The notes under the pieces are model-generated. The model saw nothing but the letters and a program-made list of their open reading frames with translations. It was not told the origin of the DNA and ran no database searches. The position numbers and the translations under genes are program-made. Positions 25,092 through 34,213 of a stretch of DNA of 64,000 bases are shown here, one piece after another; position 1 is the first letter of the stretch, and the number at the start of each line of letters is the position of its first letter. The DNA is taken from contig NZ_BBVD01000005.1 in assembly GCF_000964545.1 (NCBI RefSeq), positions 124,001 through 188,000 on the forward strand. The letters are read 5' to 3'. The DNA is from Comamonas thiooxydans (GTDB lineage Bacteria; Pseudomonadota; Gammaproteobacteria; Burkholderiales; Burkholderiaceae_C).

Positions 25092-25274
25092 TACGGGCAA
25101 GCAGCTCACAGCCCGATCTCAGCATCGAGTCCTGGCACACTGCAAAGAATGCAGGCAGCCGCTCGGACGGAATATGGCGGAGGTGCCTCACACCATATTT
25201 CATGTCCCGGAGATCAGCAAAGCAAAAGCGGCAACCGCAAGCCCTTCAGCCTGGACTGCGGCAGCGTCACGGAA

Positions 25275-26825
25275 TCAGGCGCTCTTGAGGCGGAAGATGC
25301 TGACCATCTGCGACAGGTCGCTGGTCTGCTGCTGCATGGATTGCGCAGCAGCGGTGGACTCTTCCACAAGGGCGGCATTCTGCTGGGTCACCAGATCCAT
25401 CTCGGCCACCGCGCGGTTGATCTGCTCGATGCCGCTGGTCTGCTCATGGCTGGCGGCGGTGATCTCACCCATGATGTCCGTCACGCGCTGCACGCTGCTG
25501 ACGATTTCATCCATGGTCTGACCGGCCTGGCTGACCTGCGCACTGCCCTCCTCGACCTTGGTGACCGAGGCCTGAATCAGCTGCTTGATTTCCTTGGCCG
25601 CTTCAGCGCTGCGGCCAGCCAGCGAGCGCACCTCCGATGCCACGACGGCAAAACCGCGGCCCTGTTCGCCGGCACGGGCCGCTTCCACGGCCGCGTTCAG
25701 CGCCAGGATGTTGGTCTGGAAAGCAATGCTGTCGATCACGCCGATGATGTCGGAAATCTTGCGCGAAGACTGGCTGATGGCGCCCATGGTCTCCACCACT
25801 TGCGACACCACCATGCCTCCCTTGACAGCCACATCGGAGGCCGACAGCGCCAGCTGATTGGCCTGACTGGCGTTATCGGCATTTTGCTTGACCGTGGAAG
25901 TGAGCTGCTCCATGGAGGCAGCGGTCTGCTGCAAGGAACTGGCCTGCTCTTCCGTGCGCGCAGACAGGTCATGGTTGCCCGCTGCAATCTGGCCCGACGC
26001 TGTGGCAATGCTGTCCGTGCCCTGACGCACCTGCCCCACCAGCCTATCCAGGCTGGAATTCATATCGTGCAAGGCCTGCATGAGCTGCCCGGTTTCATCG
26101 CTGCTGCTCACATGGATCTGAGCCGTGAGATCACCATCGGCCACGCGGCGAGCCACTCCGACCGCATGCTTGAGCGGAGCGGTGATGCCTTGCGTTAGAC
26201 GCCAGGCGCTGACAGAGCCGATGGCCAGAGCCAGCAAGGCCAGAACCAGGAAGTACGTCCTGCTGCTGCTCTCGATCTGCTCCACCTCCGCCGCCTTGGC
26301 ATCCAAGCTGGCGCGCTGCAGGTTCAGCAGCTCGCCGAGCAGCTTCAGATAGCCCTGGGCGGCCGGCACATAGCTGTTGATCAGCGTGGACTCCGCCTCT
26401 TCGGCCATGCCGTCGGCCTTGAGCTGACTGACCTTGTCGCGGCTGGCAATATAGGTTTTGCGCACCAGCATGATCTTGTCCAGGATCTCGCGCTCCGCAG
26501 GCTGGGTGATCAGGGGCTCGATCTGCTTGAGCACATTGGCTGTGCTCTTGGTAGTGGCAGCCGCATCCGCCGCCAGAAACTGCACCAGACTTGCGTCGCT
26601 GCTCTTGGCGATGGCCGTGGTGCGTGCCACCGCCACGCTGACATTGCTGTTCCAGTCGCTGATCAGGCGCTCCTTGGTCAGCGGCTCCTGCATCATCTGC
26701 TGCGTGGCCTTGCCCACCGAGTGCAGCTGCCAGATGCCGATAACCGTGATCACCACGGCAAATGCCAACACCACTGCGAACCCCAGGCCCAGTCGGGCAC
26801 CAATGTTCAGCTTGGTCAATCTCAT
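25275..26825 (-). CDS. methyl-accepting chemotaxis protein
   Basis: The 516-residue receptor has transmembrane helix 1 (GLGFAVVLAFAVVITVIGIWQL), a four-helix-bundle periplasmic sensor (about residues 30-190), transmembrane helix 2 (YFLVLALLALAIGSVSAW), a HAMP domain and the signalling hairpin with the conserved tip (FQTNILALNAAVEAARAGEQGRGFAVVASEVRSLAGRSAEAAKEI). It lacks a C-terminal pentapeptide tether. The ligand is unknown. I chose the ATG at 26825 (MRLTKLNIG...), the usual family start; ATG 26834 is close by. It stands alone. Confidence 0.93.
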   Translation of the reverse strand: MRLTKLNIGARLGLGFAVVLAFAVVITVIGIWQLHSVGKATQQMMQEPLTKERLISDWNSNVSVAVARTTAIAKSSDASLVQFLAADAAATTKSTANVLKQIEPLITQPAEREILDKIMLVRKTYIASRDKVSQLKADGMAEEAESTLINSYVPAAQGYLKLLGELLNLQRASLDAKAAEVEQIESSSRTYFLVLALLALAIGSVSAWRLTQGITAPLKHAVGVARRVADGDLTAQIHVSSSDETGQLMQALHDMNSSLDRLVGQVRQGTDSIATASGQIAAGNHDLSARTEEQASSLQQTAASMEQLTSTVKQNADNASQANQLALSASDVAVKGGMVVSQVVETMGAISQSSRKISDIIGVIDSIAFQTNILALNAAVEAARAGEQGRGFAVVASEVRSLAGRSAEAAKEIKQLIQASVTKVEEGSAQVSQAGQTMDEIVSSVQRVTDIMGEITAASHEQTSGIEQINRAVAEMDLVTQQNAALVEESTAAAQSMQQQTSDLSQMVSIFRLKSA

Positions 26826-27040
26826 CGCTTTCATCCATTCCATAGAAAAGTAAATAGCCGGCAAAGCGGCCACTCCGATACATGAAATGGGGCCGACCCG
26901 GCAAAGCCGCTTGCTGCATCACTCGCTTAGCGCAAATCGCAACACAATGTAATTAGTATTATCAAGGGATTACATCGCTGGATTGGCCGACCCGAAACAT
27001 CAACGCAGCAAGCAAGGCCCTGCTACCTTCGCCAAAACAA

Positions 27041-27065
27041 GCAAGGGCGCAAAATGCGCCCTTGC
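27041..27065 (-). terminator. terminator of the eight-gene CoA operon
   Basis: Perfect 11-base arms (GCAAGGGCGCA and TGCGCCCTTGC) around an AAA loop, followed on the minus strand by TTGTTTT. It lies 40 bases beyond the enoyl-CoA hydratase stop, the last gene of the minus-strand operon. Confidence 0.8.
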
Positions 27066-27104
27066 TGTCTTTGTTACCTGCTCTGGTTAAGCAAACCTGC
27101 CGGC

Positions 27105-27893
27105 TCATGAGAAGCGGGGAGCCCGCTTCTCGACAAAGGCCGTCACGGCTTCACGATGATCGGCCGTTTTATGGGCAATTGCCTGATACCCGGCCGATAT
27201 TTCCAGCAGCGAAGCCAGCGTGGCGTTCTGGCCCTCACGCAGCAAACGCTTTGTCATGCGCATCACCCCGCCCGGATTGGCAGCAATCTTGAGCGCCAAT
27301 GCCCTGGCTGTCGGCAGCAGTTCATCCGGAGGCACGACCCGGCTCACCAGACCACAGGCCAATGCCTGGCCCGCGCTGATCGCCTCTCCCGTGAAAGCCA
27401 TCTCGCTGGCCTTTGACATCCCCACCACACGCGGCAGCAACCAGGCCCCGCCATCACCAGGAACAATGCCCACGCGAACAAAGCTCTCCGCAAAAGTGGC
27501 ATTCTCCGACGCAATCCGGATATCGCACATGCAGCTCAGATCCAGACCCGCGCCGATAGCCGGGCCGTTGACGGCGCAGATCACGGGAACATCCAGCTGG
27601 TAGAGGGCATTCGGAATTTGCTGAATGCCCTGGCGGTATTCCTCGCGAATCATGTCGGGAGTGAGTGCGTCATCGAAATAGCGCCTCATGTCCTTGACAT
27701 TGCCGCCGGAGCTGAAAATAGAGCCGGCGCCGGTCAGGATCAGCACCTTCACGCTGGCGTCCAGGCGCACATCTGCGCAGAGCTGCACGAATTCGGCCAC
27801 CGCCGTATTGCCGGTCAGCGCATTGCGTGTCTCGGGCTGATTCATGGTGACGGTCAAGATACCGCCATCGCGTTCAATGTTCAGAAATGCCAT
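27105..27893 (-). CDS. enoyl-CoA hydratase/isomerase family protein
   Basis: The 262-residue crotonase-fold protein has the oxyanion-hole segments SSGGNVKDM (about residue 62) and NGPAIGAGLDLSCMCDIRIAS (about 102-122) and the downstream FAESFVRVGIVPGDGGAWLLPRVVG. The first catalytic Glu of hydratases is at GPAIGAGLDL (a Leu-Asp here) and the second at the GIVPGDGGA position is Asp, so it may be an isomerase or another crotonase rather than a classical hydratase. ATG 27893 has GGAG upstream; the frame extends five codons further. It is the last gene of the operon. Confidence 0.88.
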   Translation of the reverse strand: MAFLNIERDGGILTVTMNQPETRNALTGNTAVAEFVQLCADVRLDASVKVLILTGAGSIFSSGGNVKDMRRYFDDALTPDMIREEYRQGIQQIPNALYQLDVPVICAVNGPAIGAGLDLSCMCDIRIASENATFAESFVRVGIVPGDGGAWLLPRVVGMSKASEMAFTGEAISAGQALACGLVSRVVPPDELLPTARALALKIAANPGGVMRMTKRLLREGQNATLASLLEISAGYQAIAHKTADHREAVTAFVEKRAPRFS

Positions 27894-27923
27894 GTTCCAG
27901 GTCTCCATAGTTGTGGGGCAACT

Positions 27924-28961
27924 TCAAGCCAGGGCCTCGACATCGGTGATCCGCCGGATCAGATCCAGTGTCATGCCCTCGTGCGACATCAGGGCCTGTC
28001 CGGCCAATGCCTGCCAATAGGCTTCGCTGCCGGCCGTCAGGCGCCATGCATGCAGTCTGCGGGTAAACAGCTGCAGGTCATATTCCTCGGTGAAGCCAAT
28101 CGCGCCATGAATCGCATGCGCAAGCTCCGTGACCACCAAAGCCGCCTCGCTGCAGCGTGCCTTGGCGACGGCCACACGCAATCTGTCAGCCGCGATGCCG
28201 TCACCACTGCAACCGAGCTGAGCCGCCATGCGGGCGGCAAACACATGCTCGCTCATGACTGCCAGCTGATGCTGGATCGCCTGGAACTTCCCGATAGCAC
28301 GCCCAAACTGCTGACGCTCGTTCGCATAGTGCAAGCTACGCTGGAACACGTCACGCATGGCCCCCGCCATCTGCGCGGCCACCACGGCGGCCTGCAGGCT
28401 CCGGGCATCGAATTGCGGCCTTTGCCGGATGACGCCGGCGGCCCGCAACTGCTCTGGCGACCAGGTCAGCGACGCGTCCAGCGCCATAGCGTGTGGCGCA
28501 AGCCCAGCCTGTGACACGCTCAGCAGATGCCAGACCCCGGCTTCCTCTTGCACTTGCACCAGCACCGAGTCCGCGACTTGCCCGCCTCGCACCAGCGCGC
28601 AATGCAAACCGCCATCTGTCTGCATCGCACCCTGCGCCAGCGCAATGCTGCCGGCCGGGCAGGCCATATCCGCCTGCGCCAGCATGGCCCGCGCCAGCAT
28701 GGTCTCTCCCAGAGGCAGAGGCAGGGCATGGGCTCCGCACTGCTCCAGCACGCCAAATATCTCACCCAAGCCCAGACCGGCGCCGCCCTCTTCTTCGGCC
28801 AGCAAGGCATCGGCCAAGCCGGTTTCCTCCAGCTGCTGCCATAGCCGGGCGACGGCCACCGAGCGGCTACCGGCGCTCTCGATCTCGCGAATCACCTGAG
28901 GGGTGCACCAGTCTGCCAGCACCTTGCGCGCGGCATCTGCAAACAAATCGTTATTGCTCAT
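27924..28961 (-). CDS. acyl-CoA dehydrogenase family subunit, probably non-catalytic
   Basis: The 345-residue flavoprotein-like subunit keeps the C-terminal helical domain (YANERQQFGRAIGKFQAIQHQLA and AIHGAIGFTEEYDLQLFTRRLHAWR), but its middle beta domain is short. By eye it lacks a Glu at both usual catalytic-base positions, the isovaleryl-type (SLQAAVV where LERLV is expected) and the medium-chain type. It lies 14 bases after a full-length partner, as in the alpha2-beta2 acyl-CoA dehydrogenases of steroid catabolism. It probably forms a heteromer with that partner. GGAG precedes the ATG. Confidence 0.88.
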   Translation of the reverse strand: MSNNDLFADAARKVLADWCTPQVIREIESAGSRSVAVARLWQQLEETGLADALLAEEEGGAGLGLGEIFGVLEQCGAHALPLPLGETMLARAMLAQADMACPAGSIALAQGAMQTDGGLHCALVRGGQVADSVLVQVQEEAGVWHLLSVSQAGLAPHAMALDASLTWSPEQLRAAGVIRQRPQFDARSLQAAVVAAQMAGAMRDVFQRSLHYANERQQFGRAIGKFQAIQHQLAVMSEHVFAARMAAQLGCSGDGIAADRLRVAVAKARCSEAALVVTELAHAIHGAIGFTEEYDLQLFTRRLHAWRLTAGSEAYWQALAGQALMSHEGMTLDLIRRITDVEALA

Positions 28962-28975
28962 GAACTTGTCTCCGA

Positions 28976-30133
28976 TCAGCGCAAACCCAGTCCACGAGCG
29001 ATCATGCCGCGCAGAATGTCACGCGTGCCACCGCGCAAGGAAAACGAGGGAGAAGCTTCGGTGACGTATTTGAGCGTCAGCAGCAGCTCCACCGGAACAT
29101 CCTCGACCGGTCGGGCAAACAGCTCCTCGGCAATGGCTGCCGGAATCATCTGCTCCAGTGTCGTGCCCAGCTCCTTGACCAGTGCGGCCTCCACAACAGG
29201 ACTTGCTCCCTGGGTCAGCTTCTGCTGCACGGATACCGACATCGCGCGCAGCGGTGCCAGTTGCGTCAGCACCTTGCCCGCAAGCCGCATGCCGGACTCG
29301 GTGCGTCCCTGCGGCGTACGTGCATACTGCAGCCATTGATCGAACAGCACGATGCTGGAGAAAAGGCGCTCCGGGCCGCTGCGCTCGAAAGCGAGTTCGG
29401 CGGTAACCTGTTCCCAGCCCCGACCTTCGGCACCGATCAGCGCATCGGCCGACAGTTGCACATTCTCGAAAAAAACCTCGCAGAAATGGCTGCCACCCGA
29501 TAGATCCTGGATGGGACGCACCGTCACACCGGGCAATGTCAGGTCCACGATGACTTGCGACAAGCCCTTGTGACGGTCCTCGGCACTGCCGGAGGTTCGT
29601 ACCAGAGCAATCATGTACTGGCAGTGATGCGCGTTGGTGGTCCAGATCTTCTGGCCATTGAGCAAGAAGCCCTGCTCGTTGGGAACCGCTCTAGTCCTCA
29701 CACTTGCCAGATCCGAGCCGGCATTGGGCTCGCTCATGCCGATACAGAAAAACACCTCTCCCCGGCAGACTCTGGGAATGTAAAACTGCTTTTGCGCTTC
29801 CGTACCATATTTGAGGATCAGCGGCGCACTCTGGCGGTCGGCAATCCAGTGCGAGCCCACAGGCGCACCGAAGTTCAGACACTCCTCCACCAGCACATAG
29901 CGGGCGAACGCGCTGCGCTCGCCTCCGCCATAAGCCTTGGGCAAGGTCATGCCGATCCAGCCCTTTTCACCCAGCTTGCGGCTGAGTGCCGGGTCATATC
30001 CGCTCCAGGATTTGGCACGGACATGCGCAGGAATGTCTTTGACCGCGTCCTGCAGAAAAGCACGCACCTCGGCGCGCAGTGCCTCGCCTTCCGGCGGGAT
30101 GCCTGTCAGGCTCAGTCCATCGAGAATGGTCAT
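28976..30133 (-). CDS. acyl-CoA dehydrogenase, catalytic subunit
   Basis: The 385-residue enzyme has all family regions: MTLPKAYGGGERSAFARYVLVEE, the FAD/substrate loop CIGMSEPNAGSDLASVRTRAV, INGQKIWTTNAHH-like GQKIWTTNAHHCQYM, and the segment ELAFERSGPERLF in which the Glu sits where isovaleryl-type dehydrogenases have their base. The tail SLRGGTRDILRGMIARGLGLR is typical of heteromeric or steroid-type dehydrogenases. It introduces a double bond alpha-beta to a CoA thioester, passing electrons to ETF. The next gene codes for its probable partner subunit. Confidence 0.92.
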   Translation of the reverse strand: MTILDGLSLTGIPPEGEALRAEVRAFLQDAVKDIPAHVRAKSWSGYDPALSRKLGEKGWIGMTLPKAYGGGERSAFARYVLVEECLNFGAPVGSHWIADRQSAPLILKYGTEAQKQFYIPRVCRGEVFFCIGMSEPNAGSDLASVRTRAVPNEQGFLLNGQKIWTTNAHHCQYMIALVRTSGSAEDRHKGLSQVIVDLTLPGVTVRPIQDLSGGSHFCEVFFENVQLSADALIGAEGRGWEQVTAELAFERSGPERLFSSIVLFDQWLQYARTPQGRTESGMRLAGKVLTQLAPLRAMSVSVQQKLTQGASPVVEAALVKELGTTLEQMIPAAIAEELFARPVEDVPVELLLTLKYVTEASPSFSLRGGTRDILRGMIARGLGLR

Positions 30134-30147
30134 CGTCTTGCTTTCTC

Positions 30148-31125
30148 TCAGTCCAGGGACACGCCCGTGCTTTTGACAACCCCTGCCCAGCGCTTGATTT
30201 CGCTCTGGATGTAGTCGCCATACGCTTTGGGCGTAGACCCCAGCGGCTCCGCACCCTGCACGCGCAGCTTCTCCAGCACTCCCGGATCCTTGAGCGCCTT
30301 CATCAGCTCGGCATTCAGGCGTTCCACGACCGCAACAGGTGTTTTGGCGGGCACCATCACGCCTTGCCAGGCTCCGGCCTCGAATCCGGTCATGCCGCTT
30401 TCGGCCAGCGTAGGCGCATTGGGGAAATTGGGAATCCGTGCGGCCGTGCTGACGGCCAGCAGCCGGAGCCTGCCGTCCTTGATGAAAGGCGCCACCGAAT
30501 TGATGGTGTCGGTCATGAAATCTATCTGGCCAGCCACCAGGTCCACGTCGGCAGGGGCGCTGCCTTTGTAAGGCACATGACTTGCATCCAAGCTGTAGTG
30601 CTGCACCACCTGAAAAGCCGCCAGGTGCGTGACATTGCCGTTGCCAGCCGAGCCGTAGGAGAGCTTGCCTTTGTGCTCCTGCGCGTACTTCACGAGCTCC
30701 TGCACGGTGTTGGCAGGCACCTTGGGATTGACGACAAGCCCCAGTGGCACCACCGCCGTCAAGGCCACGGGGCGCAGATCCCTGGTCACGTCATAGCTCA
30801 TCTTCTTGTAGAGCGACGAACTGAGTGCAATCGAGGAAGTGTTGTAGAGCACGGTGTAGCCGTCGGCCGGCGCCTTGGCCACCAGCGCATTGCCGATGTT
30901 GCCGTTGGCACCAGGCCGGTTGTCCACGATGACCGACTGCCCCAGTTGCTGGCCTACCTGCTGCGCCAGCACCCGCGCCACCATGTCTGTGGGACCGCCG
31001 GGCGGGAAAGGGACGATCAGCGTGATCGGCTTGCTGGGCCAGTTGTCCTGCGCCTGCGCCGCACCACAAACGGCCAGCGCGACAACGGCGAGCAGCGACA
31101 ACCGACGTGAAAATCGATAACTCAT
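30148..31125 (-). CDS. Bug/TctC-family periplasmic binding protein
   Basis: The 325-residue protein has a Sec signal peptide (LLAVVALAVCGAAQAQ) and the receptor motifs ITLIVPFPPGGPTDMVARVLAQQVGQQLGQSVIVDNRPGANGNIGN and VPYKGSAPADVDLVAGQIDFM. It sits in the middle of the CoA operon between MaoC and the dehydrogenases, with AGGAG before its ATG. It presumably binds the carboxylic acid that the operon degrades, or signals its presence. No TctA/TctB permease genes are in the window. Confidence 0.93.
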   Translation of the reverse strand: MSYRFSRRLSLLAVVALAVCGAAQAQDNWPSKPITLIVPFPPGGPTDMVARVLAQQVGQQLGQSVIVDNRPGANGNIGNALVAKAPADGYTVLYNTSSIALSSSLYKKMSYDVTRDLRPVALTAVVPLGLVVNPKVPANTVQELVKYAQEHKGKLSYGSAGNGNVTHLAAFQVVQHYSLDASHVPYKGSAPADVDLVAGQIDFMTDTINSVAPFIKDGRLRLLAVSTAARIPNFPNAPTLAESGMTGFEAGAWQGVMVPAKTPVAVVERLNAELMKALKDPGVLEKLRVQGAEPLGSTPKAYGDYIQSEIKRWAGVVKSTGVSLD

Positions 31126-31204
31126 CTTGTGTCTCCTGTAGTTTTCTCATCTCGGCGCACTGGAAAGTGCGCACCGGTGCAACGGCATCCGCGGCAGCGC
31201 GGAC

Positions 31205-31714
31205 CTAAGCTTCACGGCCGGCCAGCAGGCGCACGGCGGTATAGACCATCACCTGCTGGTGACGCTGGTTGTAGACCTCGATCCGCGAACTCACTACTGC
31301 GCGACCGCCTTTGCTCGTTGGCTTGATGTCGATCACTTCGACCAGCGCCTCAATGGTGTCGCCCACCACCACAGGAGCCAGAATCTTCTGGTGCAACTCG
31401 AGCATGGCCAGGCCCGTACCCTGGATCATGCTTTGCAGGATGAAGCCTTCGATCAAGGTGTAGGTGAGTGCGCCCGGCACCGGGCGGCCCTGAATGGCAC
31501 CGCCGTCATAGCCGTCCTCGATGAAGATCGCCTCGAGCATGCCCGTGGTGTTGATGAAGTTGACCAGATCGGTCTCGGTCACCGTACGGCGAAAGGTGCG
31601 CAGTTGCTGACCTACCCGCAGGTCCTGCCAGACAAAACCCTGGCCCATGCGCGGCGTGTCTGCCAGCGCTGCGGCACGGTTTTCAGTGGATGAAATCAAA
31701 TTGCTCACGCTCAT
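31205..31714 (-). CDS. MaoC-like hot-dog protein with altered active site
   Basis: The 169-residue protein aligns with the MaoC/R-specific hydratase fold: TVTETDLVNFINTTG..., then GALTYTLIEGFILQSMIQGTG and VVVGDTIEALVEVIDIKPTSKGGRAVVSSRIEVYNQ. The catalytic loop of true hydratases (D-x-N-P-x-H) is replaced by MLEAIF, so both the Asp and His appear lost. It may bind an acyl-CoA without hydrating it, or use other residues. GGAG stands eight bases before the ATG. It is co-transcribed with two CoA-transferase genes. Confidence 0.8.
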   Translation of the reverse strand: MSVSNLISSTENRAAALADTPRMGQGFVWQDLRVGQQLRTFRRTVTETDLVNFINTTGMLEAIFIEDGYDGGAIQGRPVPGALTYTLIEGFILQSMIQGTGLAMLELHQKILAPVVVGDTIEALVEVIDIKPTSKGGRAVVSSRIEVYNQRHQQVMVYTAVRLLAGREA

Positions 31715-31739
31715 TCTGTCTCCGCTTCATGCTGTTTGT

Positions 31740-32969
31740 TCAGCAGTCCTTCGACTGCAAGGCCGCAATGCACGCGTCGTCCCAGCCTGCCTCGCGCAGC
31801 AATGCCTGCGTGTGCTCGCCCAGGCGCGGGGGCATGCCTATCGGTGGCTGGGTACCGTTGATACGCACGGACGAACGCGGAAATTTCACAACCCCCATCG
31901 CCGCGTCTTTCTTCTCGACAAAAAAGCCGGTGGCCTGCAAATGCGGGTCATGGGGCAGATCGTCCATGCGAGTCACCGGGGCGGCTGGAATCTCCAGCTC
32001 TTCGCAGCTGGCCAGCCAATAGGCGGTGTCCTTTTGCGCCACGTAGCCGCTCATCGTCTCCAGCAGCTCGGCGATGTGGCGGGTGCGCATCGCCTGGGTG
32101 GCAAAGCGCTGGTCCTGTGCCAGCTGGGGCTGGCCAACGGCTGCAAAGAAACGGCGCCAGTGCGCATCGGTGTAAGGCATCAGGCAGACATGGCCGTCCA
32201 GCGTCCTGTAGGGCTTGCGCCAGGGCGCCATCACGCGCGGATAGCCCGCGCCACTCTGCGCGGGTGTGAAATGCATGCCGTAGAAATGCTCCACCAGGTT
32301 GAAGCCCGCCATGGTTTCGTACATGGGCACTTCCACATAGCTGCCCGCGCCCCTGCGCTCGCGCTGGTAGAGCGCCGCCAGCACCGCATGCGCAGCCACC
32401 AGAGCGCAGGTCTTGTCGGCCGCAATCGTGGGCAGATAGCGGGCCTCGCCCGTCTGGCGCTGCATGAGATCGGCCAGGCCACTCATGCCCTGAATCACGT
32501 CGTCATATGCAGGCTGCCCGGCATAGGGGCCGTCTTCGCCAAAACCGTGCAGGCCCACATAGATGAGGCGCGGGTATTGCTTGCGCAGACTGTCCGGATC
32601 GAGCCCGAGCCTTGCCAGCTTTTGCGGGCGCATGCTGTGCATGAGCACATCGGCGCCCTGCAACAGCGCATGCAGCGCGGCCTGAGCCTGCTCTTGCTTG
32701 AGGTCCAGCACCACACTTTTCTTGCTGCGATTGGAGCCCATGAACATGGCCGCCATGCCCGGCTCCAGCGTCGGGCCGGTGTGGCGCGTGGAGTCGCCCT
32801 CCGGCGGCTCGATCTTGATCACCTCGGCACCGTAGTCGGCCAGCACCTGGCTGGCCATGGGGCCGAAAATCACGCTGGAAAGGTCCAGCACCCGCACCCC
32901 TGACAATGCCCCCAGGGCTTGGTCCTGGCACGCGATGCGCGTGTGCGTCAACGATTCCTGGCTGTTCAT
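31740..32969 (-). CDS. class III (CaiB/BaiF) CoA-transferase
   Basis: The 409-residue enzyme starts with LSGVRVLDLSSVIFGPMASQVLADYGAEVIKIEPPEGDSTR, the family's N-terminal CoA site, and contains GEDGPYAGQPAYDDVIQGMSGL, where the Asp after Tyr is the residue that forms the aspartyl-CoA anhydride. Class III enzymes move CoA between carboxylates. It overlaps the preceding CoA-transferase gene by four bases (ATGA), so the two may form a heteromer like BbsEF. The donor and acceptor are unknown. Confidence 0.92.
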   Translation of the reverse strand: MNSQESLTHTRIACQDQALGALSGVRVLDLSSVIFGPMASQVLADYGAEVIKIEPPEGDSTRHTGPTLEPGMAAMFMGSNRSKKSVVLDLKQEQAQAALHALLQGADVLMHSMRPQKLARLGLDPDSLRKQYPRLIYVGLHGFGEDGPYAGQPAYDDVIQGMSGLADLMQRQTGEARYLPTIAADKTCALVAAHAVLAALYQRERRGAGSYVEVPMYETMAGFNLVEHFYGMHFTPAQSGAGYPRVMAPWRKPYRTLDGHVCLMPYTDAHWRRFFAAVGQPQLAQDQRFATQAMRTRHIAELLETMSGYVAQKDTAYWLASCEELEIPAAPVTRMDDLPHDPHLQATGFFVEKKDAAMGVVKFPRSSVRINGTQPPIGMPPRLGEHTQALLREAGWDDACIAALQSKDC

Positions 32970-34213
32970 CCCAATACTCCGCTGTCCCGATAGGCCTGCA
33001 TTTGCTGAGCAGACAGACCCAGATGGCGCTCCAGCAGTTCTTGTGTGTGCTGCCCCAGCTGGGGCGGTGCATGGCGGTAGGTCACCGGTGTGTCCGACAA
33101 ACGGATGGGGCTGGCGACCAGCGGCACCTGGCCCGCCTTGGGGTGTGTCATGGCGATCTGCATGCCGCGAGCCCTGACCTGCGGATCCTCGAACACCTCA
33201 CGCACCGTGTTGATGGGGCCGCAAGGCACGGCATGCTGCTCCAGCAGTTGCACCCAGGCCCTGGTGCTGCGTGTGAGCGTCACGCGGCGGATCATCTCCA
33301 CCAGCTCGGCTCTATGGGCCAGCCGCGCCGCATTGCTCCGAAAGCGCTCGTCCTCGGCCCATTCGCTCCTGCCTGCAGCCTGGCAGAAGCGGGCAAACTG
33401 GCCGTCATTGCCCACGGCCAGGATCATGTGGCCGTCTTCGGTCGGGAACTCCTGGTAGGGCACCGTGTTCGGATGCGCGTTGCCCATGCGCTGAGGCACC
33501 TGATCCCCGTACAGATAGTTCATGCTCTGGTTGGCCAGGCAGGCCACGCCGACATCGAGCAAAGCCAGATCTATGTGCTGGCCGCGCCCCGTATGCTCGC
33601 GGGCCTGCAGGGCCGCCAGAATCGCCGTGCTGGCATATAGCCCGGTGAGGATGTCGGTCAGCGCCACGCCAACCTTCATGGGGCCGCCTCCGGGCTGGCC
33701 ATCGGCGTGGCCCGAAATACTCATCAGCCCCCCCATGCCCTGAATCAGAAAGTCATAGCCCGCACGATGCGCATAGGGACCGTCCTGGCCAAAGCCCGTG
33801 ACCGAGCAGTAGACCAGACGCGGATTCAGGGCACTGAGGCTCGCGTAATCAAGCCCGTACTGCGCCAGACCGCCAGTCTTGAAGTTCTCGATCAGCACAT
33901 CGCATCGGGCCGCCAGCTGACGCACGATCTCCTGCCCTTCGCCGCGGGTGAAGTCCACGGAAATCGACTGCTTGTTGCGGTTGGTGCACATATAGTAGGC
34001 CGACTCCCCCGTCGGCAGACCTTCGGGGTCGGCCACATAGGGCGGGCCCCAGGCACGCGTGTCGTCACCGCTGCCGGGCCTTTCCACCTTGATCACCTCG
34101 GCGCCCAGATCACCCAGGGTCTGTGCAGCCCAGGGGCCCGCCAATACCCGCGAAAGATCGAGCACCTTGATGTGCTGCAGCGCCTGTACCGGCCGGCTGT
34201 CATTGGCTTTCAT
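32966..34213 (-). CDS. class III (CaiB/BaiF) CoA-transferase
   Basis: The 415-residue paralogue of the next gene has LQHIKVLDLSRVLAGPWAAQTLGDLGAEVIKVERPGSGDDTRAWGPPY and GQDGPYAHRAGYDFLIQGMGGLMSISG with the catalytic Asp. It is full length and looks active. The ATG at 34213 overlaps the Bug gene's stop (ATGA), and its own stop overlaps the next ATG, so three genes are translationally coupled. The frame runs to 34252 but that part lies in the upstream gene. It probably activates the operon's acid substrate with CoA from succinyl-CoA or a similar donor. Confidence 0.92.
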   Translation of the reverse strand: MKANDSRPVQALQHIKVLDLSRVLAGPWAAQTLGDLGAEVIKVERPGSGDDTRAWGPPYVADPEGLPTGESAYYMCTNRNKQSISVDFTRGEGQEIVRQLAARCDVLIENFKTGGLAQYGLDYASLSALNPRLVYCSVTGFGQDGPYAHRAGYDFLIQGMGGLMSISGHADGQPGGGPMKVGVALTDILTGLYASTAILAALQAREHTGRGQHIDLALLDVGVACLANQSMNYLYGDQVPQRMGNAHPNTVPYQEFPTEDGHMILAVGNDGQFARFCQAAGRSEWAEDERFRSNAARLAHRAELVEMIRRVTLTRSTRAWVQLLEQHAVPCGPINTVREVFEDPQVRARGMQIAMTHPKAGQVPLVASPIRLSDTPVTYRHAPPQLGQHTQELLERHLGLSAQQMQAYRDSGVLG

